Below, in pieces: positions 33,923-42,407 of a stretch of DNA of 64,000 bases (within the stretch, counting starts at the first letter, position 1; the number at the start of each line of letters is the position of its first letter). The DNA is from Oscillibacter sp. PC13 (GTDB lineage Bacteria; Bacillota; Clostridia; Oscillospirales; Oscillospiraceae). The notes beneath the pieces were generated by a model. It made no database searches. It was not told where the DNA came from and worked only from the letters and a program-made list of their open reading frames with translations. Made by a program: the position numbers and the translations under genes. Location: contig NZ_FOXE01000020.1 of assembly GCF_900115635.1 (NCBI RefSeq), positions 1-64,000 on the forward strand, given 5' to 3'.

Positions 33923-34081
33923 GATAGCGCTTCACAAAGTCTTGTGACAGTCCGGCAGGTATTTCCTGACGACCCAGCCCCGAAAAGCAGGCTCTTTCCG
34001 GAACTTCGGCGGAGAACCCTTTCGCGTCCGGCGGTTGCCTGGCCTTGCCGGAACGGTACTGATGAACGCCGCGCCTCTATC
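33923..34081 (-). promoter_or_regulatory. Lysine riboswitch (L box)
   Basis: The minus strand has the conserved L-box landmarks in order: GATAGAGGCGC at the 5' end, GCGAAAGGGTTCTCCGCCGAAG, GGCTGGGT, GGACTGTCAC and the closing GCGCTATC, which pairs with the 5' end to form P1. The aptamer lies between a good promoter and an intrinsic terminator. This predicts repression of the downstream ABC transporter when lysine is plentiful. Confidence 0.93.
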
Positions 34082-34103
34082 TAAGCGATTCAATTTTGAA
34101 GGT

Positions 34104-34132
34104 ATCGTATCACGGTACACGGACACTGTCAA
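34104..34132 (-). promoter_or_regulatory. Promoter for the lysine riboswitch operon
   Basis: On the minus strand a perfect TTGACA (34127-34132) and TACGAT (34104-34109) are 17 bp apart, so transcription begins about 15 nt before the aptamer. Confidence 0.78.
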
Positions 34133-34268
34133 CGGGATCTCCTGGAAAATGCAGAAATTTTGTGCAGGTTGTCAGAGAAAAACGGAGGAAATTTCCTGTT
34201 GTCTATGATATAGTCATGATACGAATCCAACAAAAAGTTTACATAATCATTTCGGGAGGACTGAGAAC

Positions 34269-34805
34269 ATGCAGATGCTGGAGCTTTCGGTGCTGAACTG
34301 GATCCAGGCCAACCTGCGGTGCGGCTTTCTGGACGCGGTGCTGCCGACGATCAGTTGGATTTGCAACCACGGAGAGGTTTGGATCCTGTTGGCAGGCTGC
34401 CTTATGCTGACAAAAAAATACCGCCGGACGGGGATATCCGTGGCCTGTGCACTGACATTGGATCTGATTTGCTGCAACTTGGTCTTAAAGCCGCTTATCG
34501 GCCGCATTCGCCCGTTTGCCGTAAATCCTGCCGTGGAGCTGCTGATTGCGCCGCCGCTGGATGCATCGTTTCCGTCCGGGCATACGGCTTCCTCCTTTGC
34601 GGCTGCCTTTGCTCTGCGGGCAGATGGGAGCAGGCTTTGGATACCTTCTTTGGCTCTGGCGGCGGCCATTGCGTTTTCGCGGCTGTATCTTTACGTCCAC
34701 TGGCCCAGCGATGTGCTGGCCGGCGCTTTGCTGGGGGCGGCACTGGGATATCTGGCCCCCCGGGTGGTTGTATTTGGAGAGAAATGCCTGCGGGGGAAGC
34801 GGTAA
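34269..34805 (+). CDS. PAP2-family membrane phosphatase
   Basis: The 178-aa protein has several membrane segments and the three phosphatase motifs of type 2 phosphatidic acid phosphatases: KPLIGRIRPF (KxxxxxxRP), SFPSGHTASSF (PSGH) and SRLYLYVHWPSDVLAG (SRxxxxxHxxxD). Likely substrates are undecaprenyl pyrophosphate or phosphatidyl lipids at the outer membrane face. GGGAGG is 9 nt before the ATG. It is divergent from the lysine operon. Confidence 0.88.
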   Translation: MQMLELSVLNWIQANLRCGFLDAVLPTISWICNHGEVWILLAGCLMLTKKYRRTGISVACALTLDLICCNLVLKPLIGRIRPFAVNPAVELLIAPPLDASFPSGHTASSFAAAFALRADGSRLWIPSLALAAAIAFSRLYLYVHWPSDVLAGALLGAALGYLAPRVVVFGEKCLRGKR

Positions 34806-34864
34806 AGACCGTCAGGGGGCAGAAAGAGCTGCCGGATCGCCCGGTGTTCCGACGGCCTTTGCAT

Positions 34865-35782
34865 TCAGGCAAGGGTCTGTGCCAGAGAGACAAGCAGCGG
34901 CATGGTGACAACTGAACAGAGCGTTTGAAGAGAAATCAGCTCCGCAGCTAATGTGGATTCCGGATCGTCGAACATGGCAAGTACTACAGCGGGAGGCGTG
35001 GAGGCGGCAATGGTGATGGCAATCAGCATATTTCCCTGGATGCCGAAAAGGCGCATCAAAAAGATTCCAAGCAGGGGAAATATAACAAGGCGCAGGAAAG
35101 CGGCCAGCCAACCGGTTCTGTCCCGAAGCGCGGTGCGCAGATCTGTGTGGGCCAGTTGAATGCCGATGATCAGCATGGGAACGGGAATTGCCATGCTGCC
35201 AAGATAGGAGACGCCCTGATTGAGCAGAGCGGGCAGGTGAGTACCGCTGAGAAAAAGGGCCAGGCCCATGAGAATGCCGAGGAAACCTGGGTTCAAAAGC
35301 GCCTTTTTGAGACTGGCACGGTTCAGGCTGCCCTTGAGATACACAACTCCGACGGTCCACATGAACAGCGTTGTCACAGCGGAGTAGGCGGATCCGTAAA
35401 AAACACCCACACTGCCGATAACGGCCATTTGCAAAGGAAGCCCCATGAAATTACAATTGGAGAGAACAGCGGAGAGTGCTAAAAGCCGTTTGCGGTGAAT
35501 GCTTTTATCCCGGATGGCGATGTGTGAGAGAAGAAAAAACAGAAAACAAAGAACCGCGGAGAGGCCAAGGGATAACAAAAAATCATGCAGCGTATCCGCT
35601 GTCAAATCCAACTGAAATGCGGAAAGCAGGGAACAGGGAAGTGCGACATATAAAATCAGATTGTTCAGGCTGCCGACAGCGGAATACTGAATAATCCCGG
35701 ATTTGGCACAGACGAAGCCGACGGCCATCAGGCAGAAGAGAACCAGAACTTGTCCAGAGACCGTAAAGAGATTTGTAAGCAT
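34865..35782 (-). CDS. AEC-family transporter
   Basis: The 305-aa, very hydrophobic protein has about 10 segments in two halves. The N-terminal half has VGFVCAKSGIIQYSAVGSLNNLILYVALPC-like sequence and the second half GILMGLALFLSGT and PVPMLIIGIQL, features of the auxin-efflux-carrier/malate permease family. It probably moves a small organic acid. The start at 35782 has AAGGAAG 7 nt upstream. It is monocistronic, convergent with the PAP2 gene and divergent from polA. Confidence 0.82.
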   Translation of the reverse strand: MLTNLFTVSGQVLVLFCLMAVGFVCAKSGIIQYSAVGSLNNLILYVALPCSLLSAFQLDLTADTLHDFLLSLGLSAVLCFLFFLLSHIAIRDKSIHRKRLLALSAVLSNCNFMGLPLQMAVIGSVGVFYGSAYSAVTTLFMWTVGVVYLKGSLNRASLKKALLNPGFLGILMGLALFLSGTHLPALLNQGVSYLGSMAIPVPMLIIGIQLAHTDLRTALRDRTGWLAAFLRLVIFPLLGIFLMRLFGIQGNMLIAITIAASTPPAVVLAMFDDPESTLAAELISLQTLCSVVTMPLLVSLAQTLA

Positions 35783-35870
35783 AGGAAAACTTCCTTTGTA
35801 TTCCAGAATCTGCAAAAAACACAAGAGAACTTTAGTTTACCATAGTTTTCCGGCCTGTCAAGAACCTGCC

Positions 35871-35899
35871 TTGCGGAATTGGGGAAGTTGGGGTATACT
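35871..35899 (+). promoter_or_regulatory. Promoter for polA
   Basis: TTGCGG (35871-35876) and TATACT (35894-35899) are 17 bp apart, 60 bp before the polA start. Confidence 0.6.
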
Positions 35900-35960
35900 A
35901 TACTATCTATGGGTTTAACGGAAAAATTATCAAAATTACCCACAGTCAGGAGGACCACCC

Positions 35961-38636
35961 ATGAAACTCATGGTCATCGACGGTAACAGCATCATCAATC
36001 GAGCCTACTATGGAATCCGGCCCCTTACCACGCGGGAGGGATTATACACCCACGCGGTCTTCGGATTCCTCACCACGCTGCTTCGTTTGAGAAACGAGGA
36101 GAAGCCGGATGCGCTGTGTGTCACCTTCGATGTCCACGCCCCTACCTTCCGGCACCAGGCATCCGAGGCGTACAAGGCCACCCGGAAGCCCATGCCGGAG
36201 GAGCTGCAGATGCAGGTGCCGGTTTTGAAAGAAGTGCTGGACGTGCTGAACATCCCGCGGTATGAGATGGAGGGGTGGGAGGCAGATGATCTGATTGGCA
36301 CGATTTCCCGCCGGTGCGAGGCTGCGGGCTGGGACTGCGTAGTGGTCACCGGAGACAAGGACAGCCTTCAGCTGATCACAGACCACACGATGGTGAAGCT
36401 GGTGTCCACCCGGATGGGGCAGACCACCACAAAGGATATGACAGAAGCAGTGTTCCGGGAGCAGTATGGCTTCGCTCCCATCCATATGATTGATTTAAAG
36501 GCATTGATGGGGGACAGCTCTGACAATATCCCCGGCGTCCCGGGCATCGGAGAGAAAACGGCCATGGGATTGGTGCAGATGTATGGCTCCATCGATCAGC
36601 TGTACGGCCATATGCCGGAAATTATGACGGCACCGGGAACCCCGGCAAAGCCAAACGTGGTGAAAAAGCTGACGGAGGGGGAGAACAGTGCCCGGGAATC
36701 TTACTGGCTGGCTACCATCGTCACCGATGCACCCCTGGATTTTCGGCCGGAGGACAACCTTTGCCGGGCTCCCGGCAGCGAGGCCTACGGCCTGTTTTTG
36801 AAGCTGGAATTTTCCAAGCTGATTGAGAAGTTCGGGTTGACGCCCCAGACGGAAAAAACGGCAGCTGATGGCCGGCAGGAGAATTTCGCAGTAACGGTGG
36901 AACAGGTGACGACTCCTGAACAAGCGGACGCATTGCTGGCGGCTTGGCGGAAGGCGGACCATGTGTCGCTTTTGACACTGCCGGAGTTTACGGGCGTTTC
37001 TGTGTTCTGCAGGACTGGAGAGCAGACTGCGGTGGCGGCAGAGCTGTTTTTTGAAAAGTATCAGGGGGACTGGAACAGCCTTTTGAAGGCGCTGTTTTCC
37101 AAAGATGTGAAAAAGGTTTCCCACAATGTAAAGGATCTGATGCGTGCACTCCTGGAAAATCAATTGCCAGCCGATGGTTTCTTTTTTGATACCGCCTTGG
37201 CGGCCTATCTCCTGGATGCCACAGCGGGAGGTTATGATCTCCAGCGACTGTCCGTCTCCTATTACAATGAAGAGCTTCCGAAACCGGTTTACCTGGAGCC
37301 GGATGCCTTTTCCCTTCTGGGAGATACCAGCGCGGCAGAGTCGGCTTTTGACAGGTATACCGCTGCGGTGGAGGCCCTGTACGGAACGCTTTCGGAAAAG
37401 CTGAAGGAACGTGGACAGTGGTTGCTGTTCCAAAACATTGAGATGCCGCTATGCGCCATACTGGCAGAGATGGAAATGACAGGCTGCCAGGTAGATGCAA
37501 AAGCCCTGGCCGAATTTGGGGATCTGCTGTCCAACCGGGCGGGAGAACTGGAGACAGCCATTTATGAAATGGCAGGGGGAACCTTTAATATCAACTCACC
37601 CAAGCAGCTGGGCGAGGTGCTTTTTGAACGTTTGGGTCTGCCCCACGGGAAGAAGACGAAAACCGGATGGTCTACCAACGCCGACGTGCTGGAAAAGCTC
37701 CGGTTGCAGCATCCAATTGTCAATGCTGTGCTGGAATACCGCCAGTATGCCAAGTTGAAATCCACCTATGCCGACGGACTTTTGAAAACGATGGATCCGG
37801 ATGGCCGGATTCGCACCAGCTTCCAGATGACGGTGACGGCAACCGGCCGACTGTCCTCCACGGAACCGAATCTGCAGAATATCCCCACGCGCACCGATCT
37901 GGGCAGTGAAATCCGAAAGATGTTCGTACCGGCAGAAGGATGTGTTCTGGTGGATGCGGACTACTCCCAAATTGAGCTGAGGCTGCTGGCCCATATTGCC
38001 GGAGATGAGGTCATGCGGGAGGCATTTCGCTCCGGCGGCGACTTCCATGCGGAGACGGCGGCCAAGGTATTCCATGTGGATCGGGCGGATGTGACTCACG
38101 AAATGCGCCGCCGGGCCAAGGCGGTGAACTTTGGAATTGTCTATGGCATTTCTGCATTTTCCCTGTCCCAGGACATCGGTGTGACCGTGGCGGAGGCCAA
38201 GAATTACATGGAGGCATATTTTGCAACCTTTCCCGGTGTCCGCCAGTACATGGATGGCGTGGTGGCCCTTGCCAAAGAGAACGGTTATGTGGAGACACTG
38301 TTCCACCGCCGCCGGGATTTGCCGGAGCTGAAATCCTCCAATTTCAACCTGCGGTCCTTTGGAGAACGGGTGGCACTGAACATGCCCATTCAGGGTACGG
38401 CGGCAGATGTAATGAAGCTGGCTATGGTGGCGGTGTGGAAGCGACTGAAGACGGAAAAGCTCCAGGCCCGTCTGGTGCTTCAGGTCCATGACGAACTGAT
38501 TGTGGAGTGCCCAGAGGCGGAGGCACCGGCAGTTGCCAAGCTGTTGGAAGAGGAGATGGAACGGGTGGTGCACCTGAGCGTCCCGCTGACTGCCGAGGCC
38601 CATTGGGGCAAAAACTGGCTGGAGGCCAAGGAATAA
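35961..38636 (+). CDS. polA: DNA polymerase I
   Basis: The 891-aa polymerase fills gaps and removes RNA primers. The N-terminal 5'-3' exonuclease domain (1-290) has acidic clusters such as EGWEADDLIGT and GDKDSLQL plus the helix-hairpin-helix GVPGIGEKTA. The middle 3'-5' exonuclease domain lacks the acidic catalytic motifs (the first DxE is absent), as in many Firmicutes, so proofreading is probably inactive. The polymerase domain has DADYSQIELRLLAHIAGD (motif A), RRRAKAVNFGIVYG (O helix) and QVHDELIVE (motif C). AGGAGG lies 7 nt before the ATG. rimI and tsaD follow in the same direction. Confidence 0.96.
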   Translation: MKLMVIDGNSIINRAYYGIRPLTTREGLYTHAVFGFLTTLLRLRNEEKPDALCVTFDVHAPTFRHQASEAYKATRKPMPEELQMQVPVLKEVLDVLNIPRYEMEGWEADDLIGTISRRCEAAGWDCVVVTGDKDSLQLITDHTMVKLVSTRMGQTTTKDMTEAVFREQYGFAPIHMIDLKALMGDSSDNIPGVPGIGEKTAMGLVQMYGSIDQLYGHMPEIMTAPGTPAKPNVVKKLTEGENSARESYWLATIVTDAPLDFRPEDNLCRAPGSEAYGLFLKLEFSKLIEKFGLTPQTEKTAADGRQENFAVTVEQVTTPEQADALLAAWRKADHVSLLTLPEFTGVSVFCRTGEQTAVAAELFFEKYQGDWNSLLKALFSKDVKKVSHNVKDLMRALLENQLPADGFFFDTALAAYLLDATAGGYDLQRLSVSYYNEELPKPVYLEPDAFSLLGDTSAAESAFDRYTAAVEALYGTLSEKLKERGQWLLFQNIEMPLCAILAEMEMTGCQVDAKALAEFGDLLSNRAGELETAIYEMAGGTFNINSPKQLGEVLFERLGLPHGKKTKTGWSTNADVLEKLRLQHPIVNAVLEYRQYAKLKSTYADGLLKTMDPDGRIRTSFQMTVTATGRLSSTEPNLQNIPTRTDLGSEIRKMFVPAEGCVLVDADYSQIELRLLAHIAGDEVMREAFRSGGDFHAETAAKVFHVDRADVTHEMRRRAKAVNFGIVYGISAFSLSQDIGVTVAEAKNYMEAYFATFPGVRQYMDGVVALAKENGYVETLFHRRRDLPELKSSNFNLRSFGERVALNMPIQGTAADVMKLAMVAVWKRLKTEKLQARLVLQVHDELIVECPEAEAPAVAKLLEEEMERVVHLSVPLTAEAHWGKNWLEAKE

Positions 38637-38752
38637 AGAGGGGCGGTTCTGATAGGGAGGCATGCGGCGGGATTCTGTACCGCGCAGCCGTCACAGAAGG
38701 CAGGGCCTGCTATACGGACTCCTGGTTTCACCGCGGAAAGGAATATGAATTG

Positions 38753-39256
38753 ATGAGACAACAGATGCACGTGCGGATTGTGCCCATGAGCGCCGACCAT
38801 CTGGACGAGGTGGCGGAACTGGAGCGCATTTGCTTTTCGATGCCCTGGTCCCGGAACATGCTGGCGGAAGAGTTGGACAATGCACTCTCTGCGTTTTTGG
38901 TGGCGCTGGATGACGAGGGCAGCGTGGTGGGATATGCCGGACTTCAGGTGGTGCTGGACGAGGGCTATATTACCAATGTGGCAGTCCGGCCGGAGTGCCG
39001 GCACCAGGGAATTGCCGGAAAGCTCCTGCAGGTATTCCTGGACTTTGCGGCGGGAAATCACTTGGCCTTTTTAACCTTGGAGGTACGGGCTTCCAACTAT
39101 GATGCCATCGCCTTGTATGGCGGGCGGGGATTCCGCAGTGTCGGCCGCCGGAAGAATTATTACGAGCACCCCAGGGAGGATGCCATTATTATGACAAAGG
39201 AGTTTCGAGATGGAACTGAGAATCGCGACACCAGAACAACTGACAGCAGTGTATGA
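38753..39256 (+). CDS. rimI: Ribosomal-protein S18-alanine N-acetyltransferase
   Basis: The 167-aa GNAT protein has the RimI pattern: MPWSRNMLAEEL after LERICF near residue 27, ITNVAVRPECRHQGIAGKLL (acetyl-CoA loop), and LEVRASNYDAIALYGGRGF with the Asn and Tyr typical of RimI. Genes for RimI and TsaD are commonly neighbours. The start at 38753 has AAAGGA about 10 nt upstream; the frame is open far upstream but overlaps polA. It overlaps the next acetyltransferase gene by 47 nt, so translation is coupled. Confidence 0.85.
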   Translation: MRQQMHVRIVPMSADHLDEVAELERICFSMPWSRNMLAEELDNALSAFLVALDDEGSVVGYAGLQVVLDEGYITNVAVRPECRHQGIAGKLLQVFLDFAAGNHLAFLTLEVRASNYDAIALYGGRGFRSVGRRKNYYEHPREDAIIMTKEFRDGTENRDTRTTDSSV

Positions 39257-39806
39257 ATCCGACTTAAAAAAATCATTTCCGCCGGCGGAACTGAAATCCC
39301 TCCGGGAAATACAGGAAATGTGGAAAAAGGAATGTTACCGCCCCTGGTGTTTGTTTGATGGGGAGACAATTGTAGGGGAGTGCTTCCTGTGGCTGGGCAA
39401 GCCCGGCTGGGCTCTGTTTGACTACCTGTGCGTTTCCCCCGGCTGCCGTAACAGCGGTACAGGCTCCCTGATTATACAAAAGCTTTTGGAGGCCGAAGCG
39501 GGAACGGTCATTTTTGGAGAGAGCGAGATCCCTGCGTATGCGCCCGATCCGGCCATGGCGGAACGGCGGCTCGGATTCTACACCAGAAACGGCGCAAAAA
39601 CAGCTGGATACGACACAGCAATGTTTGGCGTGCCCTATAAGACCCTGTATTGGGCGGACGCCCAGATCCCGGATGAGGAGCTGATGGAACACCACCAATC
39701 GATTTATCAGGGGTGGTTTTCTCCGAGACGGTACGCAAAGTTTGTCCAAATTCCCTTCGATCCGCAAAGGCCTCGGCAGCTGACACCGTGGAGCGAGGAA
39801 GAGTGA
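39210..39806 (+). CDS. GNAT-like acetyltransferase, unknown substrate
   Basis: The 198-aa protein has a recognisable GNAT core: LFDYLCVSPGCRNSGTGSLIIQKLLE is the acetyl-CoA loop region, and a later ERRLGFYTRNGAKTAG matches the usual C-terminal motif. AAGGAG is 7 nt before the ATG, inside the end of rimI. Lying between rimI and tsaD, it is probably translated from the same message. The substrate is unknown. Confidence 0.75.
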   Translation: MELRIATPEQLTAVYESDLKKSFPPAELKSLREIQEMWKKECYRPWCLFDGETIVGECFLWLGKPGWALFDYLCVSPGCRNSGTGSLIIQKLLEAEAGTVIFGESEIPAYAPDPAMAERRLGFYTRNGAKTAGYDTAMFGVPYKTLYWADAQIPDEELMEHHQSIYQGWFSPRRYAKFVQIPFDPQRPRQLTPWSEEE

Positions 39807-39816
39807 GGGGAATCCT

Positions 39817-40827
39817 GTGAAAATTTTGGCTTTTGAATCCTCCTGTGATGAGACAGCGGTGGCAGTGGTAGAGGATGGCCGCACAGTTCTGTCAGATGCC
39901 ATTGCCTCACAGGCGGATATGCATGCGCTTTACGGCGGCGTGGTGCCAGAGATTGCCTCCCGGAAGCATGTGGAGGCGATTGCGGCACTGATGGAGCAGG
40001 CTCTGAAAGATGCAAACTGTACCCGCGCGGATATTGATGCCGTCGCGGTCACGTACGCACCGGGTTTAATTGGCGCCGTTCTGGTGGGCCTCAGCTTTGC
40101 AAAGTCTGTGGCATTTGCGTGGGACGTGCCGCTGATTCCGGTGCACCATGTCCGGGGCCACATCGCAGCCAACTATTTGGCTTTTCCGGATTTGGAACCG
40201 CCATTTCTGGCACTGGCTATCTCCGGCGGCAATACGCTGATTATGGATGTGAAAGGTTATACAGAACTGCAGGTGCTGGGTGCTACCCGGGATGACGCGG
40301 CGGGAGAGTGCTTTGATAAGGCCGCCCGCGTGCTGGGACTGCCTTATCCGGGAGGGGCGCCGATGGACGCCCTGGCCCAGCAATCTCAAGGTGGCGTCTA
40401 TAAGCTGCCCCATGTCCATGTAGAGGGAGCAGAGCTGGATATGAGTTTCTCGGGCCTGAAGACGGCAGTGGTAAATTTGGCGCACCATGCAGAACAAGTG
40501 GGGGAGCCCCTGAACCGGGCAGCACTGGCCAGGGATTTCGCCCAGGCCGTCAGCGATGCACTGGTGCCCCGGGCTATGCAGGCAGCCTCTCTGGCGGGGC
40601 GGAAAGTGTTGGTTGCCGCCGGCGGCGTGGCTGCCAATTCCGTAATTCGGGGAGACTTGGAACGGGCTTGTGAAAGACAGGGATACAGATTATATCTGCC
40701 GCCGCTGAAGCTTTGTGGTGATAATGGCGCTATGATCGGCGCGCAAGGGTATTATGAATATCTGGCAGGGCATACTGCCGGAATGAATCTGAATGCCTAT
40801 GCTACGCGGGACATTGCGGTTGGATAG
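39817..40827 (+). CDS. tsaD: tRNA N6-threonylcarbamoyladenosine transferase subunit
   Basis: The 336-aa Kae1/TsaD protein transfers the threonylcarbamoyl group to A37 of ANN-decoding tRNAs with TsaB and TsaE. It starts MKILAFESSCDETAVAVVE at a GTG codon with GAGGGG 6 nt upstream. The metal-binding HHVRGHIAAN (HxxxH) and the nucleotide-binding SGGNTLI and GGVAANSVIRGDLE motifs are intact. tsaB and tsaE are not in this window. The stop codon lies in the stem of a long terminator. Confidence 0.95.
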   Translation: MKILAFESSCDETAVAVVEDGRTVLSDAIASQADMHALYGGVVPEIASRKHVEAIAALMEQALKDANCTRADIDAVAVTYAPGLIGAVLVGLSFAKSVAFAWDVPLIPVHHVRGHIAANYLAFPDLEPPFLALAISGGNTLIMDVKGYTELQVLGATRDDAAGECFDKAARVLGLPYPGGAPMDALAQQSQGGVYKLPHVHVEGAELDMSFSGLKTAVVNLAHHAEQVGEPLNRAALARDFAQAVSDALVPRAMQAASLAGRKVLVAAGGVAANSVIRGDLERACERQGYRLYLPPLKLCGDNGAMIGAQGYYEYLAGHTAGMNLNAYATRDIAVG

Positions 40828-40880
40828 GGAGATGAAAAAGCACGGCTTTATACAGCCGTGCTTTTTCATCTCCCTATCCA
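40821..40880. terminator. Terminator with a 27-bp perfect stem after tsaD
   Basis: Bases 40821-40847 are perfectly complementary to 40854-40880 around a 6-nt loop; the core is AAAAAGCACGGCT/AGCCGTGCTTTTT. It includes the tsaD stop codon and can terminate transcription on either strand. Confidence 0.93.
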
Positions 40881-41453
40881 TTTTTACATGAAGTATCAAG
40901 TCAATTTCTGGAGTTACAAAATTCTGCATGTGAGGCAGACGAACTTTCTTTTTTTGAAAAATAGAGAAGAAAAATAGGCAAAATCTTTACTGGACAAAAA
41001 AATCAGAAAGGGAAATGATAGAAGGCGTCAAATTTGAAAATTTTATGTAAATTCAAAACAAATATTTAAAAGAAAAGAAAACTCGGTTTGCGGATGTGTA
41101 AAAAAATTACAAATATAAACAAAAATGTTGAAATATAAAGAAAATTTAATTGTTGAAAACTGTGTGGAGAATGTGAATAACTCTTTGTAGTGATATCTTA
41201 TCATACAAATTATGTAAATGGTTTTTTATGGTAAAACATGGATGATAATGGAAAAAACGAAAGAAGCATAAAAAAATTTGTCAGAAAAACAGAAAGAAAC
41301 CGGGAAAAATTTTGACATAAAGAGTGAAAATATTACAGGAAAAGTAAGGAAAGCGACAAAATGCCTAATGATTTTTTGAAAGATAACTTGCAAAAATACA
41401 ATTTGTAATATTTGCGCGGCACATATTTGGCAGAACCAGAGAAAAATATAATA
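40881..41453. other. A+T-rich, gene-free region with strong purine bias
   Basis: About 570 bp are much richer in A+T than the rest of the window, and the plus strand is dominated by A and G runs. No ORF with a ribosome site and plausible composition is visible. A 95-codon minus-strand frame at 41226-41513 is only a product of the composition. It lies between the tsaD terminator and the tRNA promoter. Confidence 0.6.
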
Positions 41454-41482
41454 TTGACGATGGAATAAACTTGTGGTAAAAT
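41454..41482 (+). promoter_or_regulatory. Promoter for the tRNA gene
   Basis: TTGACG (41454-41459) and TAAAAT (41477-41482) are 17 bp apart and about 50 bp before the tRNA. Confidence 0.68.
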
Positions 41483-41533
41483 AATTTGCGGCTGGAATGA
41501 GATAGGGGTTCATTTACAGACAGAAAATAGTAT

Positions 41534-41608
41534 GCTACTGTGGCTCAATGGCAGAGCATCTCACTCGTAATGAGAAGGTTGTCAGTTCGATTCTGACCAG
41601 TAGCTCCA
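41534..41608 (+). tRNA. tRNA-Thr (anticodon CGT)
   Basis: The cloverleaf is complete: acceptor GCTACTG/CAGTAGC, D stem GCTC/GAGC, anticodon stem TCTCA/TGAGA with loop CTCGTAA (anticodon CGT, reads ACG), T arm GTCAG-TTCGATT-CTGAC, and an encoded CCA at 41606-41608. The discriminator is T. Confidence 0.95.
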
Positions 41609-41634
41609 TGTCGGAGCGAAATCCGCTCCACTCC

Positions 41635-41670
41635 GTTTTAAGGCGGGCCCGTTTGGGTCCGCCTTAAAAC
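41635..41670 (+). terminator. Hairpin after tRNA-Thr
   Basis: GTTTTAAGGCGG (41635-41646) and CCGCCTTAAAAC (41659-41670) form a 12-bp stem that begins 26 bp after the tRNA, probably its terminator. There is no long U-tract beyond the stem. Confidence 0.6.
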
Positions 41671-41745
41671 TGCATTCCGTTCCTTTGCGATTTGGTTTTG
41701 GGTGCAAACTTTTAGCATTGGATAGTACTTTTATAGCATTGCTAC

Positions 41746-41783
41746 AAAAAGAAAGACACGACTGTTGCCGTGCCTTTCTTTTT
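41746..41783. terminator. Bidirectional terminator
   Basis: AAAAAGAAAG-a-CACG pairs with CGTG-c-CTTTCTTTTT around an 8-nt loop. Either strand would end in a U-run. It isolates the tRNA unit from the following ANTAR locus. Confidence 0.78.
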
Positions 41784-42407
41784 GAGTTCCGCCACCAACA
41801 GCGGCTTCATCCCAAGGGAATTGGGCATGTTTGCCGGAACGGCATGAATTTGCTTATTAAGCAGTAATTACTCTGCGACTGGAGGGGAAAGATCCTTATG
41901 CGATACCGGCCAGACTGCTGGGCAGCAACTGATTCTTTGTGTGCCTGAATCCTGTAGGAGTAATTTTCCCGGAATGATTGAAAAGACAGGAAAACCACTG
42001 TCTGGCGGCGGGAAGGCTCATACTGAGATGGGCTGGAGAGACGCCCTCTAAAGCAAACAGCAGGCGTCATGTAGGAGCAGGTACCGGAAGCACTTGTTCC
42101 TGCTTTCCTTCCCATGCTTTCGTGGAGATATTATTCGGCAGATGGGCGTCTCGTACCAAAGAATGGAGCTGAAAAAATACGTTAAATTGACCGTTATTCT
42201 CAAGATAGAATATTGGACAATAAAAAGAAAATATCGTATCATTGTTAAAAACTTATAAAAAGCTGATATATTAAAGAGATACCCAATTAATGTCAGTTAT
42301 ATGGCTTATACGGCAGGGATGACCACAGCGTAATTGAAAAAGTATTTCATGGCAATGAGCGGCGAGGCGGCAAGGACTCCGTAGATAAAAAGCTGGAGGG
42401 GATCTGA
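41784..42407. other. Gene-free region before the ANTAR regulator, possible structured RNA
   Basis: No ORF with a ribosome site was found in these 624 bp. Bases about 41940-42120 contain nested pairings (GACAG/CTGTC at 41984-42002, GACGCC/GGCGTC at 42039-42068, AGCAGG/CCTGCT at 42077-42104) and short purine-rich conserved-looking words such as GGGAAGG. This hints at a structured leader RNA for the ANTAR-kinase genes. It fits no riboswitch I know. A weak promoter candidate, TTGGAC...TATCAT, lies near 42212-42241. Confidence 0.35.

Noticed and set aside
38664-38747. Small ORF between polA and rimI
   Set aside because: It overlaps the rimI ribosome site, is Arg-rich and has no sign of coding selection.
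41226-41513. 95-codon hydrophobic minus-strand frame
   Set aside because: Its Phe/Ile-rich composition follows directly from the A-rich plus strand; no ribosome site.
41940-42120. Cobalamin riboswitch
   Set aside because: Short words such as CCACTGT and GGGAAGG recall the B12 box region, but the order and the closing motif do not fit, and no B12 gene follows.
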